Source: Ardenticatenaceae bacterium
GTDB taxonomy: Bacteria; Chloroflexota; Anaerolineae; Promineifilales; Promineifilaceae
Length of the DNA stretch: 64,000 nt
NCBI GenBank assembly: GCA_011525915.1
Contig: WYBM01000026.1
Location: 123,567-187,566 of the forward strand
Direction: 5' to 3'
This document shows, piece after piece, positions 1 to 8,255 of the stretch. Under the pieces are notes generated by a model. That model was not told where the DNA came from. It saw only the letters and a program-made list of their open reading frames with translations, and did no database searches. The position numbers were made by a program, and so were the translations under genes. How positions within the stretch are numbered: position 1 is the stretch's first letter; each line of letters opens with the position of its first letter.

Positions 1-35
1 CGAGATCTCGCCGTATCTGGCCAGCCCTAGAGACA

Positions 36-1736
36 ATGCTCACCCGGCATACACGGCCGTCTTTCCACACCCTGGATGATGCTATCACACTTGCGGTCGA
101 CGATGACACACCAGACGCCATCATCTATCGGGAAACGGGCCAGGAACCGGTATACGTTTCCCGGCGGCAGTTCCGGGCACATGTTGCTGGCTATGCGAGT
201 GCCCTGTACGGGTTAGGTATTCAGTCAGGTGACCTGGTTATCATCGCCCATACCCAAAATCTGGAGAGCATTTACGCTTTTTGGGGGGCGATGCGGCTGG
301 GGGCTATCCCCGCCATGTTTCCCACCCTCACCGAAAAGATGGATCCCACTATCTACCAGCGGCATATGGCTGAACTGGTGCGGCTGTCTGGCGTCAAAGC
401 GGTGTTGACCACGGCTGAGTTTGCGCCGCATTTACGGGCAGCGCTGCCCTGCCCGGTGTATGGCTCAACAGAGATACAAGCGAGGCCAATGGCCCCTGAA
501 GAGCACCTTTACCCGTCAATCCCTCATGGCTATTCTCCCCATGCAAACAACATCGCTTTCTTGCAGCACTCTTCCGGCACCACAGGCCTACAAAAAGGGG
601 TGGCGCTGTCACACACGGCCGTGCTGAACCAGATTGCCAGCATGAGCGACGCCATTCACCTCCATAAGCAAGATGTGATCGTCAGCTGGCTGCCTCTGTA
701 CCATGACATGGGCCTCATTGCCGGCTTTTTATTGCCATTGATACAGGGCATCCCCCTGGTGCTTATGTCTCCGTTTGACTGGGTCAGCCACCCGGCGCTG
801 CTGCTGCAGGCCATCCATGATCACCAGGGCACACTTTGCTGGCTGCCTAACTTTGCCTACAATCACTGCGCCCGCCGCATTCGGGCGCGAGACCAGGCAG
901 GATTATCGCTGGCCTCCATGCGCTTGTTTATCAACTGCTCAGAGCCGGTACGGCATGACAGTCACCAGCTGTTTCTGGAGAAATTTACCTCAAATGGCGT
1001 ACGACCGGAGATGTTGGGCGTGAGTTATGCCATGGCCGAAAACACCTTTGCCGTGACCCAAACGGTACCAGGACAGCCGGCCAGGTGTGACATTGTTAAT
1101 GAACAGGAACTCACCACTGATGGAGTGGCCACCCCGGTAGAAAAGGAGCATCCCCAGGCCGGGGTGAAGGTTTCTTGTGGTGCGGCCATTGCCGGTACGG
1201 CCGTGTGCGTGTTGGCACCTGACGGCCGTGTCTTGCCAGACCGGCACGTGGGCGAACTGGCCATCCGCAGCAACTGTATGCTCACTGAATATTACAAACG
1301 ACCTGATCTACAACCCTGCCAAAACGGTTGGTACCACACCGGCGACCAGGGTTATATGGTAGACGGCAACGTCTTTGTCATTGGCCGGACCAGCGACCTG
1401 ATCATCAACGCCGGCAAAAACATCTACCCGCAAGACATCGAGGCCATTGTCAATACCGTGCCCGGCGTTCACGCTGGCCGTGCCGTCTGTTTTGGTGTGC
1501 CTGACGAAAAAGAAGGCACTGAACTGCTTGCCGTGGTGGCAGAAGTAAACACAGAAGACCCGGAAGTTCGCCAGGAAATCAATAAAACAATCCGGCAAGA
1601 AGTAACCCGGCATGGTGCCGTAGCTGTCAGTTACGTTTATCTGGTTGGCCCCCGTTGGCTGCTTAAGACTTCCAGCGGCAAAATCGCCCGCGCCGCTAAC
1701 CGGGACAAGTGGCTGATGGAAACAGGTAAACGGTGA
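36..1736 (+). CDS. AMP-dependent ligase, fatty acyl-AMP ligase (FAAL) type
   Basis: Adenylates a carboxylic acid, probably a long-chain fatty acid, with ATP. The protein has 566 residues. The P-loop-like core SSGTTGLQKGV lies at about 179-189, and WLPLYHDMGLI at about 218-228 is the pattern typical of FAAL and long-chain acyl-AMP ligases. The hinge region YHTGDQGY...GRTSDLIINAGKNIYPQDIE lies at about 435-470, and the C-terminal catalytic lysine sits in TSSGKIAR near the end. FAAL enzymes usually hand the acyl-AMP to an acyl carrier protein rather than to CoA, but no carrier protein or polyketide gene is visible. No in-frame stop lies between the window edge and this ATG and no clear ribosome site precedes it, so the true start may be further upstream. 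The substrate cannot be read from sequence. Confidence 0.85.
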   Translation: MLTRHTRPSFHTLDDAITLAVDDDTPDAIIYRETGQEPVYVSRRQFRAHVAGYASALYGLGIQSGDLVIIAHTQNLESIYAFWGAMRLGAIPAMFPTLTEKMDPTIYQRHMAELVRLSGVKAVLTTAEFAPHLRAALPCPVYGSTEIQARPMAPEEHLYPSIPHGYSPHANNIAFLQHSSGTTGLQKGVALSHTAVLNQIASMSDAIHLHKQDVIVSWLPLYHDMGLIAGFLLPLIQGIPLVLMSPFDWVSHPALLLQAIHDHQGTLCWLPNFAYNHCARRIRARDQAGLSLASMRLFINCSEPVRHDSHQLFLEKFTSNGVRPEMLGVSYAMAENTFAVTQTVPGQPARCDIVNEQELTTDGVATPVEKEHPQAGVKVSCGAAIAGTAVCVLAPDGRVLPDRHVGELAIRSNCMLTEYYKRPDLQPCQNGWYHTGDQGYMVDGNVFVIGRTSDLIINAGKNIYPQDIEAIVNTVPGVHAGRAVCFGVPDEKEGTELLAVVAEVNTEDPEVRQEINKTIRQEVTRHGAVAVSYVYLVGPRWLLKTSSGKIARAANRDKWLMETGKR

Positions 1737-1759
1737 ACAAGGCTTGATCATCAGGAAGC

Positions 1760-3601
1760 TTAACCCTCATTGTCTTCTTCCTCTTCGCCCGATTCTTTCA
1801 AACCAGCCACAGCATCTTGCATGGTCATTTTGATCAGCTGCCCGGCACGCTCTACTTCATTCATATCAATACGACCCCGTAAATAACTATAGGAAAACGC
1901 ATAGCTGATCTGGGAAATACGGTGAATATAGGCAATAAAGACGGTGTTGGCTGTGCCAATGTCACTCACCGATTTTTTTATTTCCAGCAGCGGATTTTTC
2001 CAGACGATGTAGATCATGGTACTTAAGCCGGTGACAAAGGGAACACCGGCACCAAAAAAGTTGTCTATATCTAACTGCCCGGTTATGAATAACTGATAAG
2101 ATTGCCAAAGCATAATGGCGCCCAGGCCAAAGAGGGTAATGCTCATCATAAGGCGCGCCACAAACCCAATCTGAGCAATGAAGATGGTCTGCCGCCAGAC
2201 GCTTCTCGTTTCCTTATTTAATTCTTTAATGGGTTTTTGGAAGTAAGTTTCCAGGTTTTCTTCCAGCTGGTGCAAGATGGTTGCCAGCGCCTTTTCGCCG
2301 CCAATTTCCACACGTAGTGGCTGCAAATCGGCCTCAGATACTTCATGGGCCCTCTGGTAAGTGTCTATCCGTTCCCCGGCCACGCTCAGGCTGCTGTTGG
2401 CACTGGCAATCACCAGGGCGGCCAGGAGTGTCACCATGCGTTTATCACCCCGTAGACGCACCGCCTGTTCAATTAGGAGGTCGGTCATCAAGTCTGGGGC
2501 AGCATTTAGCTCTTCAGATGGGGTGACAATAACTTGTATAATGCCTGGGGCGTCAATGTGTGCGCGCTGCTGACCACCGGTTTGCAGCACCCGAATGATC
2601 TGCATTGTCTTTTCCTGCCAGTTATCAAACCGGCACAGTGCGCTGCCAGCCTTCTCCCGTACGTTTGTGGCCCCATCTTGAAAGTAAGAAGCCGCCAAAT
2701 AAGCTATGGCGCTGCTGTGCGGGAGCCGGCCCAAGTAATCGGCCGTCAGCAGACGCACCCGCGGGTTACGGTTGTTTAATAAGGTATTACCCAAACAAGG
2801 GATCACTTCTACACTGCCAATTTGCCTCAGCGCGGAGACAACACTAATCACCACCCGTTCTTTGCCAATCCCTTGTTGTAGTTCCAGTTCTCGTAAAACT
2901 TCATCTGGCTGCAGTTCATCTTCCATACTGGGCGCTGACGTTTCCAGGCGATCCTGAGTTTTAAGTTCTTGCTCCAGAAAATGGCATAAAAAGGGGATAG
3001 CCGCGACATCAGCAGAACGGCCGAGCGCGGTGGCTGCCGCTTGAGGAATGGTGTACGTTTCTTCACCGCCGACGGTAACTGCTTGATAAAGCAGTTTTTC
3101 CAGGTGCTTAAGCTTCACCTGGCCAAGCAGCGCATTTAAGTAAGCCTGTTCAAAGGTTTCACTGCCATTCTCCAGGGCCACGACGATCTCCTTGACGGCA
3201 ATACCCAGCGAAACAAGAGCATTTTGCCGAATTTCACTATTGGCGTCTTTTTCGTGGGCCTGCTGACAATAGGGGGTTCCAGGAATGGGGTATTGCTGCT
3301 CTAAGGTTGCCAGGCAAACGCGGCGTACGCTCACGTCTTTATCAGAGGTCAGGGCAGACCCTAAAATATCTGCTACGGTTGGATGGGGTAGTTGACTAAA
3401 CGCCAAAGCTGCCCGTCTGCGTATAACAGGATCGGTTTTTTTGTCCTGAAACAGGGACTTGAGGTGAGTGACGGCCGTCTCCGTTTGTCCAGCCGCTGCC
3501 ACCGCATCGGCCGCCTCTTCGATGTCCCCGGCCTGCTCATCTTGTACTGCCACCAGCAGCGCGGCGACCACATCAACTAAGGGTTGGGTTAGATCTGACA
3601 C
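1760..3601 (-). CDS. HEAT-repeat protein with C-terminal membrane region
   Basis: No enzymatic function is recognised. The 613-residue protein begins with degenerate alpha-helical HEAT-like repeats, roughly residues 1-400, with recurring patterns such as DPVIRRRAALAFSQLP and NPRVRLLTADYLGRLP. Such repeats normally form a protein-binding solenoid. Two hydrophobic segments follow at about 470-545 (around GFVARLMMSITLFGLGAIML and FVTGLSTMIYIVW), then a cytoplasmic-looking tail ending in an acidic run. The start is GTG with an AGGAGGG ribosome site 8 bases upstream; this GTG overlaps a copy of the ACGGCCGT octamer. It lies 167 bp downstream of the TIR-EAD gene on the same strand, so the two may be co-transcribed and could act as scaffold and effector. 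That partnership is inference from position only. Confidence 0.75.
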   Translation of the reverse strand: MSDLTQPLVDVVAALLVAVQDEQAGDIEEAADAVAAAGQTETAVTHLKSLFQDKKTDPVIRRRAALAFSQLPHPTVADILGSALTSDKDVSVRRVCLATLEQQYPIPGTPYCQQAHEKDANSEIRQNALVSLGIAVKEIVVALENGSETFEQAYLNALLGQVKLKHLEKLLYQAVTVGGEETYTIPQAAATALGRSADVAAIPFLCHFLEQELKTQDRLETSAPSMEDELQPDEVLRELELQQGIGKERVVISVVSALRQIGSVEVIPCLGNTLLNNRNPRVRLLTADYLGRLPHSSAIAYLAASYFQDGATNVREKAGSALCRFDNWQEKTMQIIRVLQTGGQQRAHIDAPGIIQVIVTPSEELNAAPDLMTDLLIEQAVRLRGDKRMVTLLAALVIASANSSLSVAGERIDTYQRAHEVSEADLQPLRVEIGGEKALATILHQLEENLETYFQKPIKELNKETRSVWRQTIFIAQIGFVARLMMSITLFGLGAIMLWQSYQLFITGQLDIDNFFGAGVPFVTGLSTMIYIVWKNPLLEIKKSVSDIGTANTVFIAYIHRISQISYAFSYSYLRGRIDMNEVERAGQLIKMTMQDAVAGLKESGEEEEDNEG

Positions 3602-3768
3602 GGCCGTTTTCCCTCCTGTTTTAGACGCTCAACAGAACGTTACAGATGATCCGGCACGGCCACGCTTGTAAAAGCCACTCCCCCTGCCAAGTGACCGTTT
3701 AAAATAACTCCTCGTTTTGTCGAAGGTAAGGTCACTTCAAGCGCAGGTAGGCAGCCATTCCGCGCCCA

Positions 3769-4473
3769 TTACCAGCGCAACGATAAGTGTGGGCGCTGCA
3801 CGTTGATGGCCTGCACCAGACTGTCTAACTTCGCATGGCGTTGGGCATACGAAATCAATTCCAGCGATTTTCGTTTCTTACCGCTGCCGGGTAGGTCTTC
3901 ATAATCAATAGCCAATTCAAAGCACAAAAGGCGTAGTTCATCATCACTAAAATTTTCTTGCAAAATCTGGAGCAGCTGCTTCAGGTCCACCCGGGTGGTG
4001 CTGTTTGCCGGGCCACCTTTTGTCATGGGGGGAGTATACTCTTTGGTCATCCCGGAAGACACAGAAGATTGTTTGGCCCGCACGACCTCAGCAATCTCCT
4101 CAGCCACCACGGCCACCCCATAAGAGCTCAGGGCCCCTACTTTGCCGGCCAGGGTCGGTGAAAAGCGGGCAATGTCTTGCTGGCTAATCTCATGCCAGAT
4201 CGGCAACAACTGGGTATGACCTTCATACTCTCGCTCTAACATAGTCAACTTATCCAGTTCCTGACGTGGCCATGGTTTTCTAAAAAAGGCATGACTGAGG
4301 ATAATGACACCATAGTCGGCATCACGCAGGCCTTGTTCTACCCGCTGGCTCAAACTATCACCCAGGCGCAGAACAGCGTCCATGGTTTCCAGGCCTATTT
4401 TCTGTAGGGCTGACGACAGTTCATGCGCTAATTCTTTGTCTTGTGAAACGTAGCAGAAAAAAACGTTGGCCAT
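3769..4473 (-). CDS. TIR domain protein with C-terminal effector-associated domain (EAD)
   Basis: A 234-residue predicted conflict or immunity protein. Residues 1-135 are a TIR domain: MANVFFCYVSQDKELAHELSSAL opens it, and the conserved Glu of KPWPRQELDKL (E72) is where bacterial TIR NAD-cleaving enzymes carry their catalytic residue. A polar linker (136-163) leads to a compact helical domain at 164-234 with LLCFELAIDYEDLP, ELISYAQRHAKLDSLVQAI and a terminal RP. This is an EAD-type adaptor, a class described by Aravind and colleagues as joining effectors to separately encoded partners by like-with-like interaction. The same domain occurs at the N-terminus of the protein at 22280-23302. A GGAG ribosome site precedes the ATG. 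NADase activity is an inference. Confidence 0.85.
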   Translation of the reverse strand: MANVFFCYVSQDKELAHELSSALQKIGLETMDAVLRLGDSLSQRVEQGLRDADYGVIILSHAFFRKPWPRQELDKLTMLEREYEGHTQLLPIWHEISQQDIARFSPTLAGKVGALSSYGVAVVAEEIAEVVRAKQSSVSSGMTKEYTPPMTKGGPANSTTRVDLKQLLQILQENFSDDELRLLCFELAIDYEDLPGSGKKRKSLELISYAQRHAKLDSLVQAINVQRPHLSLRW

Positions 4474-4544
4474 ATGCGTTTCTCCGAATATCTTACTTGC
4501 CGTAGGGGCACGCCTAAAAGATGGTTTCTATTTTACCATATAAT

Positions 4545-4574
4545 AAACAGAGGCTCATCATGGAGCCTCTGTTA
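4545..4574 (-). terminator. Hairpin terminator after pckA
   Basis: A perfect 11-bp inverted repeat (AACAGAGGCTC / GAGCCTCTGTT at 4546-4556 and 4563-4573) with a 6-base loop lies 35 bp beyond the pckA stop. On the minus strand it is followed by a T-rich run interrupted by A and G (TATTATATGG). It separates pckA from the TIR gene. Intrinsic termination is likely but the U-tract is imperfect. Confidence 0.65.
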
Positions 4575-4607
4575 AAGTTTAATCCAGATCAGCCACGGCC
4601 GTGGCCT

Positions 4608-6218
4608 TTAGGTCGCTTTAGGTCCGGCAGCCTTAATCTCTGATGTAACACCATCTTCAAACTGTTTAAAGTTTTCGATGAACATACCCACCAGTTTACG
4701 TGCCTGAGCATCATAAGCATCTTTATCCGCCCACGTATGGCGTGGATCTAGAATTTCTTCGGGCACACCGGGAATATACTTCGGAATCTGTAAGCCAAAA
4801 TAGGGTTCGGTGGCAAATTCACCATCATCAAGTTGGCCTTCAAGCACGGCCGTGACCATCGCCCGTGTATAGGCCAGCTTCATGCGGTTGCCCGTGCCAT
4901 AAGGCCCACCCGTCCAACCGGTGTTCACCAACCATACTTTGGCCTCATGCTTGTCAATCTTCTCGCCTAACAATTTGGCATACACGCCAGGATGCAGCGG
5001 CATAAACGGGGCGCCAAAACAAACGCTGAAGTTGGGCTGTGGTTCGGTAATGCCCCGCTCCGTGCCCGCTACCTTGGCCGTGTACCCACTGAGGAAATGA
5101 TACATTGCCTGGGCCTTTGTCAGCCGGGCAATAGGCGGCAGCACACCAAAAGCATCGGCCGTTAGAAACAATACGTGCTTCGGATGCCCGCCAATGCCGG
5201 CGGGGTCTGCACCGGGAATATGGGTAATAGGGTAACTGGCGCGGGTGTTTTCTGTACGTGAGCCATCATCCAGGTTAATGCGATGTGTGGCCGAATCATA
5301 CACCACGTTTTCCAGAATTGTGCCAAACATGCGCGTGGTATGGTAAATTTCTGGCTCACCTTGTGCATCCAACCGGATAACTTTGGCGTAACAGCCACCT
5401 TCAAAATTAAAGATACCGTCATCACTCCAACCATGTTCGTCGTCACCAATCAGGGTACGGCGAGGATCATTGCTCAGGGTGGTTTTGCCCGTGCCACTCA
5501 GGCCAAAGAACAAGGCCACGTCATCTTTGTTTTGGCCATAGTTGGCGCTGCAATGCATGCTGAGCACACCGCGCTTGGGCAGGTAATAATTCATGGCTGA
5601 GAAAATGCTCTTCTTAATCTCGCCACCATATTCCGTTCCCCCAATGATGACCAGCCGCTTGCCAAAGTCTACCAGAATAAAGGTCTGGCTTCGGGTACCG
5701 TCAAACTCCGGCTCGGCGTGAAAGCGCGGCATGTCTATGACGGTGAATTCTGGCACATGATCTTTCAACTTTTCCGGGTCAAGTTCCCGAATAAACATAT
5801 TACGCGAGAAAAGACTATGCCAGGCATATTCCGTGACCACCCGCACCGGCATCTGATACCGGGCATCAGCCCCAACATGCCCATCAAACACAAAAATGTC
5901 CCGGTTTTGCATATAGGCGATAATACGCCGATAGAGATTGTCAAACTTTTCCTGTGAAATGGGCCGGTTTACCTTACCCCACCAGATATCTTTTTCGCTG
6001 GTGGGTTCTTCTACAATAAATTTATCATTTGGCGAACGACCGGTATGGTCGCCCGTAGAAACGATTAAGGGGCCTAAATGGGCCATCACACCTTCACGAC
6101 GGTGAATGGCCTGTTCATAGAGCATGGGGGTCGGCAAGTTCCAATAAACGACACCGGCGTTGCGGATGCCATGATTTTCCACACCACATTTACTCACAAA
6201 TGCGCCGAAATTTTGCAT
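4608..6218 (-). CDS. pckA: Phosphoenolpyruvate carboxykinase (ATP)
   Basis: Converts oxaloacetate and ATP to phosphoenolpyruvate, ADP and CO2, the committed step of gluconeogenesis, in the cytoplasm. The 536-residue length is normal for the ATP-type enzyme. Diagnostic motifs are present: the P-loop GLSGTGKTTLS at about 240-250, the metal-binding LIGDDEHGWSDDG, FEGGCYAKVI, and the substrate-site region STGDHTGRSPNDKF near the N-terminus. The ATG has a good ribosome site (AAGGATAGGTGAG). The leader carries two CRP/FNR-type palindromes, suggesting control by a nutrient- or redox-responsive regulator. A hairpin terminator lies downstream. The assignment is firm. Confidence 0.97.
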   Translation of the reverse strand: MQNFGAFVSKCGVENHGIRNAGVVYWNLPTPMLYEQAIHRREGVMAHLGPLIVSTGDHTGRSPNDKFIVEEPTSEKDIWWGKVNRPISQEKFDNLYRRIIAYMQNRDIFVFDGHVGADARYQMPVRVVTEYAWHSLFSRNMFIRELDPEKLKDHVPEFTVIDMPRFHAEPEFDGTRSQTFILVDFGKRLVIIGGTEYGGEIKKSIFSAMNYYLPKRGVLSMHCSANYGQNKDDVALFFGLSGTGKTTLSNDPRRTLIGDDEHGWSDDGIFNFEGGCYAKVIRLDAQGEPEIYHTTRMFGTILENVVYDSATHRINLDDGSRTENTRASYPITHIPGADPAGIGGHPKHVLFLTADAFGVLPPIARLTKAQAMYHFLSGYTAKVAGTERGITEPQPNFSVCFGAPFMPLHPGVYAKLLGEKIDKHEAKVWLVNTGWTGGPYGTGNRMKLAYTRAMVTAVLEGQLDDGEFATEPYFGLQIPKYIPGVPEEILDPRHTWADKDAYDAQARKLVGMFIENFKQFEDGVTSEIKAAGPKAT

Positions 6219-6278
6219 AGCTCACCTATCCTTTTCAAGATTCAAGTGGGATTGTAGATCGATCTAAGTGTAATACAA

Positions 6279-6294
6279 TGTGACCGTTTTCACA
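6279..6294. promoter_or_regulatory. CRP/FNR-family operator, site 1, upstream of pckA
   Basis: TGTGA-N6-TCACA with both five-base half-sites exact; this is the textbook CRP core. Its centre is about 68 bp upstream of the pckA start codon, in a 165-bp divergent intergenic region. Confidence 0.6.
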
Positions 6295-6297
6295 AAG

Positions 6298-6319
6298 TTT
6301 AGTGATAAAGGTCACTAAA
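6298..6319. promoter_or_regulatory. CRP/FNR-like palindrome, site 2, upstream of pckA
   Basis: TTTAGTGA-N6-TCACTAAA has perfect 8-bp arms with the same 6-bp spacer as site 1 and shares its GTGA/TCAC core. The two sites are 22 bp apart centre to centre, about two helical turns, as expected for tandem dimers on one DNA face. Confidence 0.55.
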
Positions 6320-6383
6320 GAGATGAAAGGAACCATGACACATGTGCCGGTAAAATTTTTATCAGCAGCATATGTGATCATGA

Positions 6384-7472
6384 TCATCTATCCAGTTGCC
6401 CCACAGGTAAACCAGGGGGCAACGGCCGTGGCTGAGCACAGGTGCTTTCCACAAGCATATGCCGTTCCTGGAAGGACGAATCATAAAAAGCATGCATCAC
6501 ATCTAGCACATGGTATGCCAGTTCACCTGATGCCCGGTGATCACGGCCGTAGCGCAGCCCATACGCCATGTCGGCTACGCCGATTCCCCGGCGCACACCA
6601 TCACTGTGTGTGAGGGCCACATCTTCCCAATCATTTTTGGCGGCGCGGCGGACCTGTACCAGGCCGCCAAAGTTGTTGGGGTCTGGCACACTCAAAGAAC
6701 CTTCAGAACCATAGATCTCAATCCGTGGCAGGGTATGACCCCAACTATCAAAGCTAATGATCATCGTGGCGATAGCCCCGGTTGTCATTTGCAGTGTCCC
6801 GGCCACGTGGGTGGGCACGTCCACGCCAATGCGTTCACCGCTGGCAGCCACGCGTTCTGGAAAGGACGTGCGTGCCATGGCCGCCACCTGCTGCACCGGG
6901 CCCAGCAAATGTACCAGGGCCGTAATATAATAGGGTCCCATATCAAATAGTGGCCCTGCCCCTTCTTTGTAGAAAAAATGGGGATTAGGGTGCCACCCTT
7001 CTGGTCCATGGCTAAGCATAAAGGCGGCAGCCGCCACGGGCTGGCCAATAGCCCCCTCTTCAATAAGTCGGCGGCACGTTTGCAGCCCACCGCCCAGGAA
7101 GGTATCTGGGGCACAGCCCACCCGTACACCGTTGGCCTGGGCTGTCTGTAAGATGGCCTGGCCGTCTGCTCTGGAAATGGCCAGCGGCTTTTCACTGTAG
7201 ACATGCTTGCCGGCGGCGATCGCTGCCAGGCTGACGGCAGCGTGCGCAGCCGGGACGGTCAGGTTGATCACAATCTCAATGTCCGTTGCCGCCAACATCT
7301 CATCCACCGAATAAACGTGCGGAACAGCATGCTCGGCTGCTTTGGCATGGGCGGCATCCATCATAATGTCGGCCACGGCCGTGACCTCTAAAATCTCGAA
7401 CTGGCGACAACCATTGATATAAGCGCTGCTGATATTGCCGCAGCCGATGATCCCAACGTTAACGCTTCCCAT
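6384..7472 (-). CDS. Gfo/Idh/MocA-family NAD(P)-dependent sugar oxidoreductase
   Basis: A 362-residue predicted oxidoreductase acting on a sugar, inositol or glycoside derivative. The N-terminal Rossmann fold begins VNVGIIGCGNISSAY. The family motif EKPLAIS, with its catalytic-site lysine, and the C-terminal alpha/beta substrate domain with GPLFDMGPYYITALVHLLGPV are all present. The open frame extends 22 codons upstream, but the ATG used here has an AAAGGA ribosome site 9 bases away and starts right at the Rossmann strand. That start overlaps the preceding isomerase gene by 14 bp, so the two are translationally linked. With the isomerase and the aldo/keto reductase it forms a sugar-modification operon. 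The exact substrate is unknown. Confidence 0.88.
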   Translation of the reverse strand: MGSVNVGIIGCGNISSAYINGCRQFEILEVTAVADIMMDAAHAKAAEHAVPHVYSVDEMLAATDIEIVINLTVPAAHAAVSLAAIAAGKHVYSEKPLAISRADGQAILQTAQANGVRVGCAPDTFLGGGLQTCRRLIEEGAIGQPVAAAAFMLSHGPEGWHPNPHFFYKEGAGPLFDMGPYYITALVHLLGPVQQVAAMARTSFPERVAASGERIGVDVPTHVAGTLQMTTGAIATMIISFDSWGHTLPRIEIYGSEGSLSVPDPNNFGGLVQVRRAAKNDWEDVALTHSDGVRRGIGVADMAYGLRYGRDHRASGELAYHVLDVMHAFYDSSFQERHMLVESTCAQPRPLPPGLPVGQLDR

Positions 7473-8220
7473 GAGCCAATCCTTTCTCCGTGAGATAAGT
7501 ATAACTGTCTTGCACGGCCGTGAGCATATCGGTGCCACACCGGTCTAACTCCACGATCAGCCATGCCGCCGCGGCTGCCGCCGGAATAATGGTTTCATAA
7601 GGGAGCGTGCCCTGACCTACGGCCGTCATGTTGGACTGGGTATGATCGGCCGGGCCGTCCTTCACATGCAGCAGTGTCACACGGCTGCCCATGTCAGTTA
7701 AGGCAGCCACAGGATCAACACCGCCTACCTGGGCCCAGTAAGGGTCCAACTCAAACTCTATGACCGGGTCCAGGTATTCCAGCCACAGTTTATACGGCCG
7801 TGTCTCTGCTACCGGCTCAAATTCAAACCAATGGTTATGCAGCAGCAAAGTCACCCCCTGCCCGGCAGCTACAGCCGCCGCTTCATTCAGCCGATCACAC
7901 AGGTGACGAATCGTTGCCACCGTTTTGTACTCCTCTGGCGGCAGCCAGGCGCATACCAGTTTAGTGCATTTTAACACGGCCAACCTGTCCAGGGATTCCT
8001 GTTTCTGATCACCCAATGGCAATGGCGCGTGAGCAGCACACACCGCCAGCCCTAACTCATCAAAGAGGCGGCGGGCATCGGCTACGCTGGTTCCTTCGGG
8101 AAACCCGGCCGTTTCCACACCTGCGTAACCTATCGCGGCAATGCGACGCATGGTGCCGGCAAAATCCTGCGCCAATTGTTCGCGCACGGTGTAAAGTTGT
8201 AAAGCAATTGGTTTAGTCAT
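7459..8220 (-). CDS. Sugar phosphate isomerase/epimerase-like TIM-barrel protein
   Basis: A 253-residue protein of the xylose isomerase-like TIM-barrel superfamily (IolE/hydroxypyruvate isomerase relatives). Visible family features are the opening IALQLYTVR, GYAGVETAGF, the metal-site region LLLHNHWFEF, EFELDPYWAQVGGVDP, LLHVKD and a late IVELDR carrying the final metal-binding Glu. These give the expected divalent-metal ligands E, D, H and E. A GGAG ribosome site lies 7 bases before the ATG. It is the middle gene of the sugar operon with an aldo/keto reductase upstream and a Gfo/Idh dehydrogenase overlapping downstream. This combination suggests oxidation and isomerisation of a sugar or cyclitol. 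The specific reaction is not assignable. Confidence 0.88.
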   Translation of the reverse strand: MTKPIALQLYTVREQLAQDFAGTMRRIAAIGYAGVETAGFPEGTSVADARRLFDELGLAVCAAHAPLPLGDQKQESLDRLAVLKCTKLVCAWLPPEEYKTVATIRHLCDRLNEAAAVAAGQGVTLLLHNHWFEFEPVAETRPYKLWLEYLDPVIEFELDPYWAQVGGVDPVAALTDMGSRVTLLHVKDGPADHTQSNMTAVGQGTLPYETIIPAAAAAAWLIVELDRCGTDMLTAVQDSYTYLTEKGLAHGKR

Positions 8221-8255
8221 GGTGTTCTCCGGGTTTTAGATTTGTGAACTGACCG

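Noticed and set aside
1308..1751. 147-codon minus-strand ORF inside the AMP-ligase gene
   Set aside because: Antisense shadow; the plus-strand frame carries all the ligase motifs.
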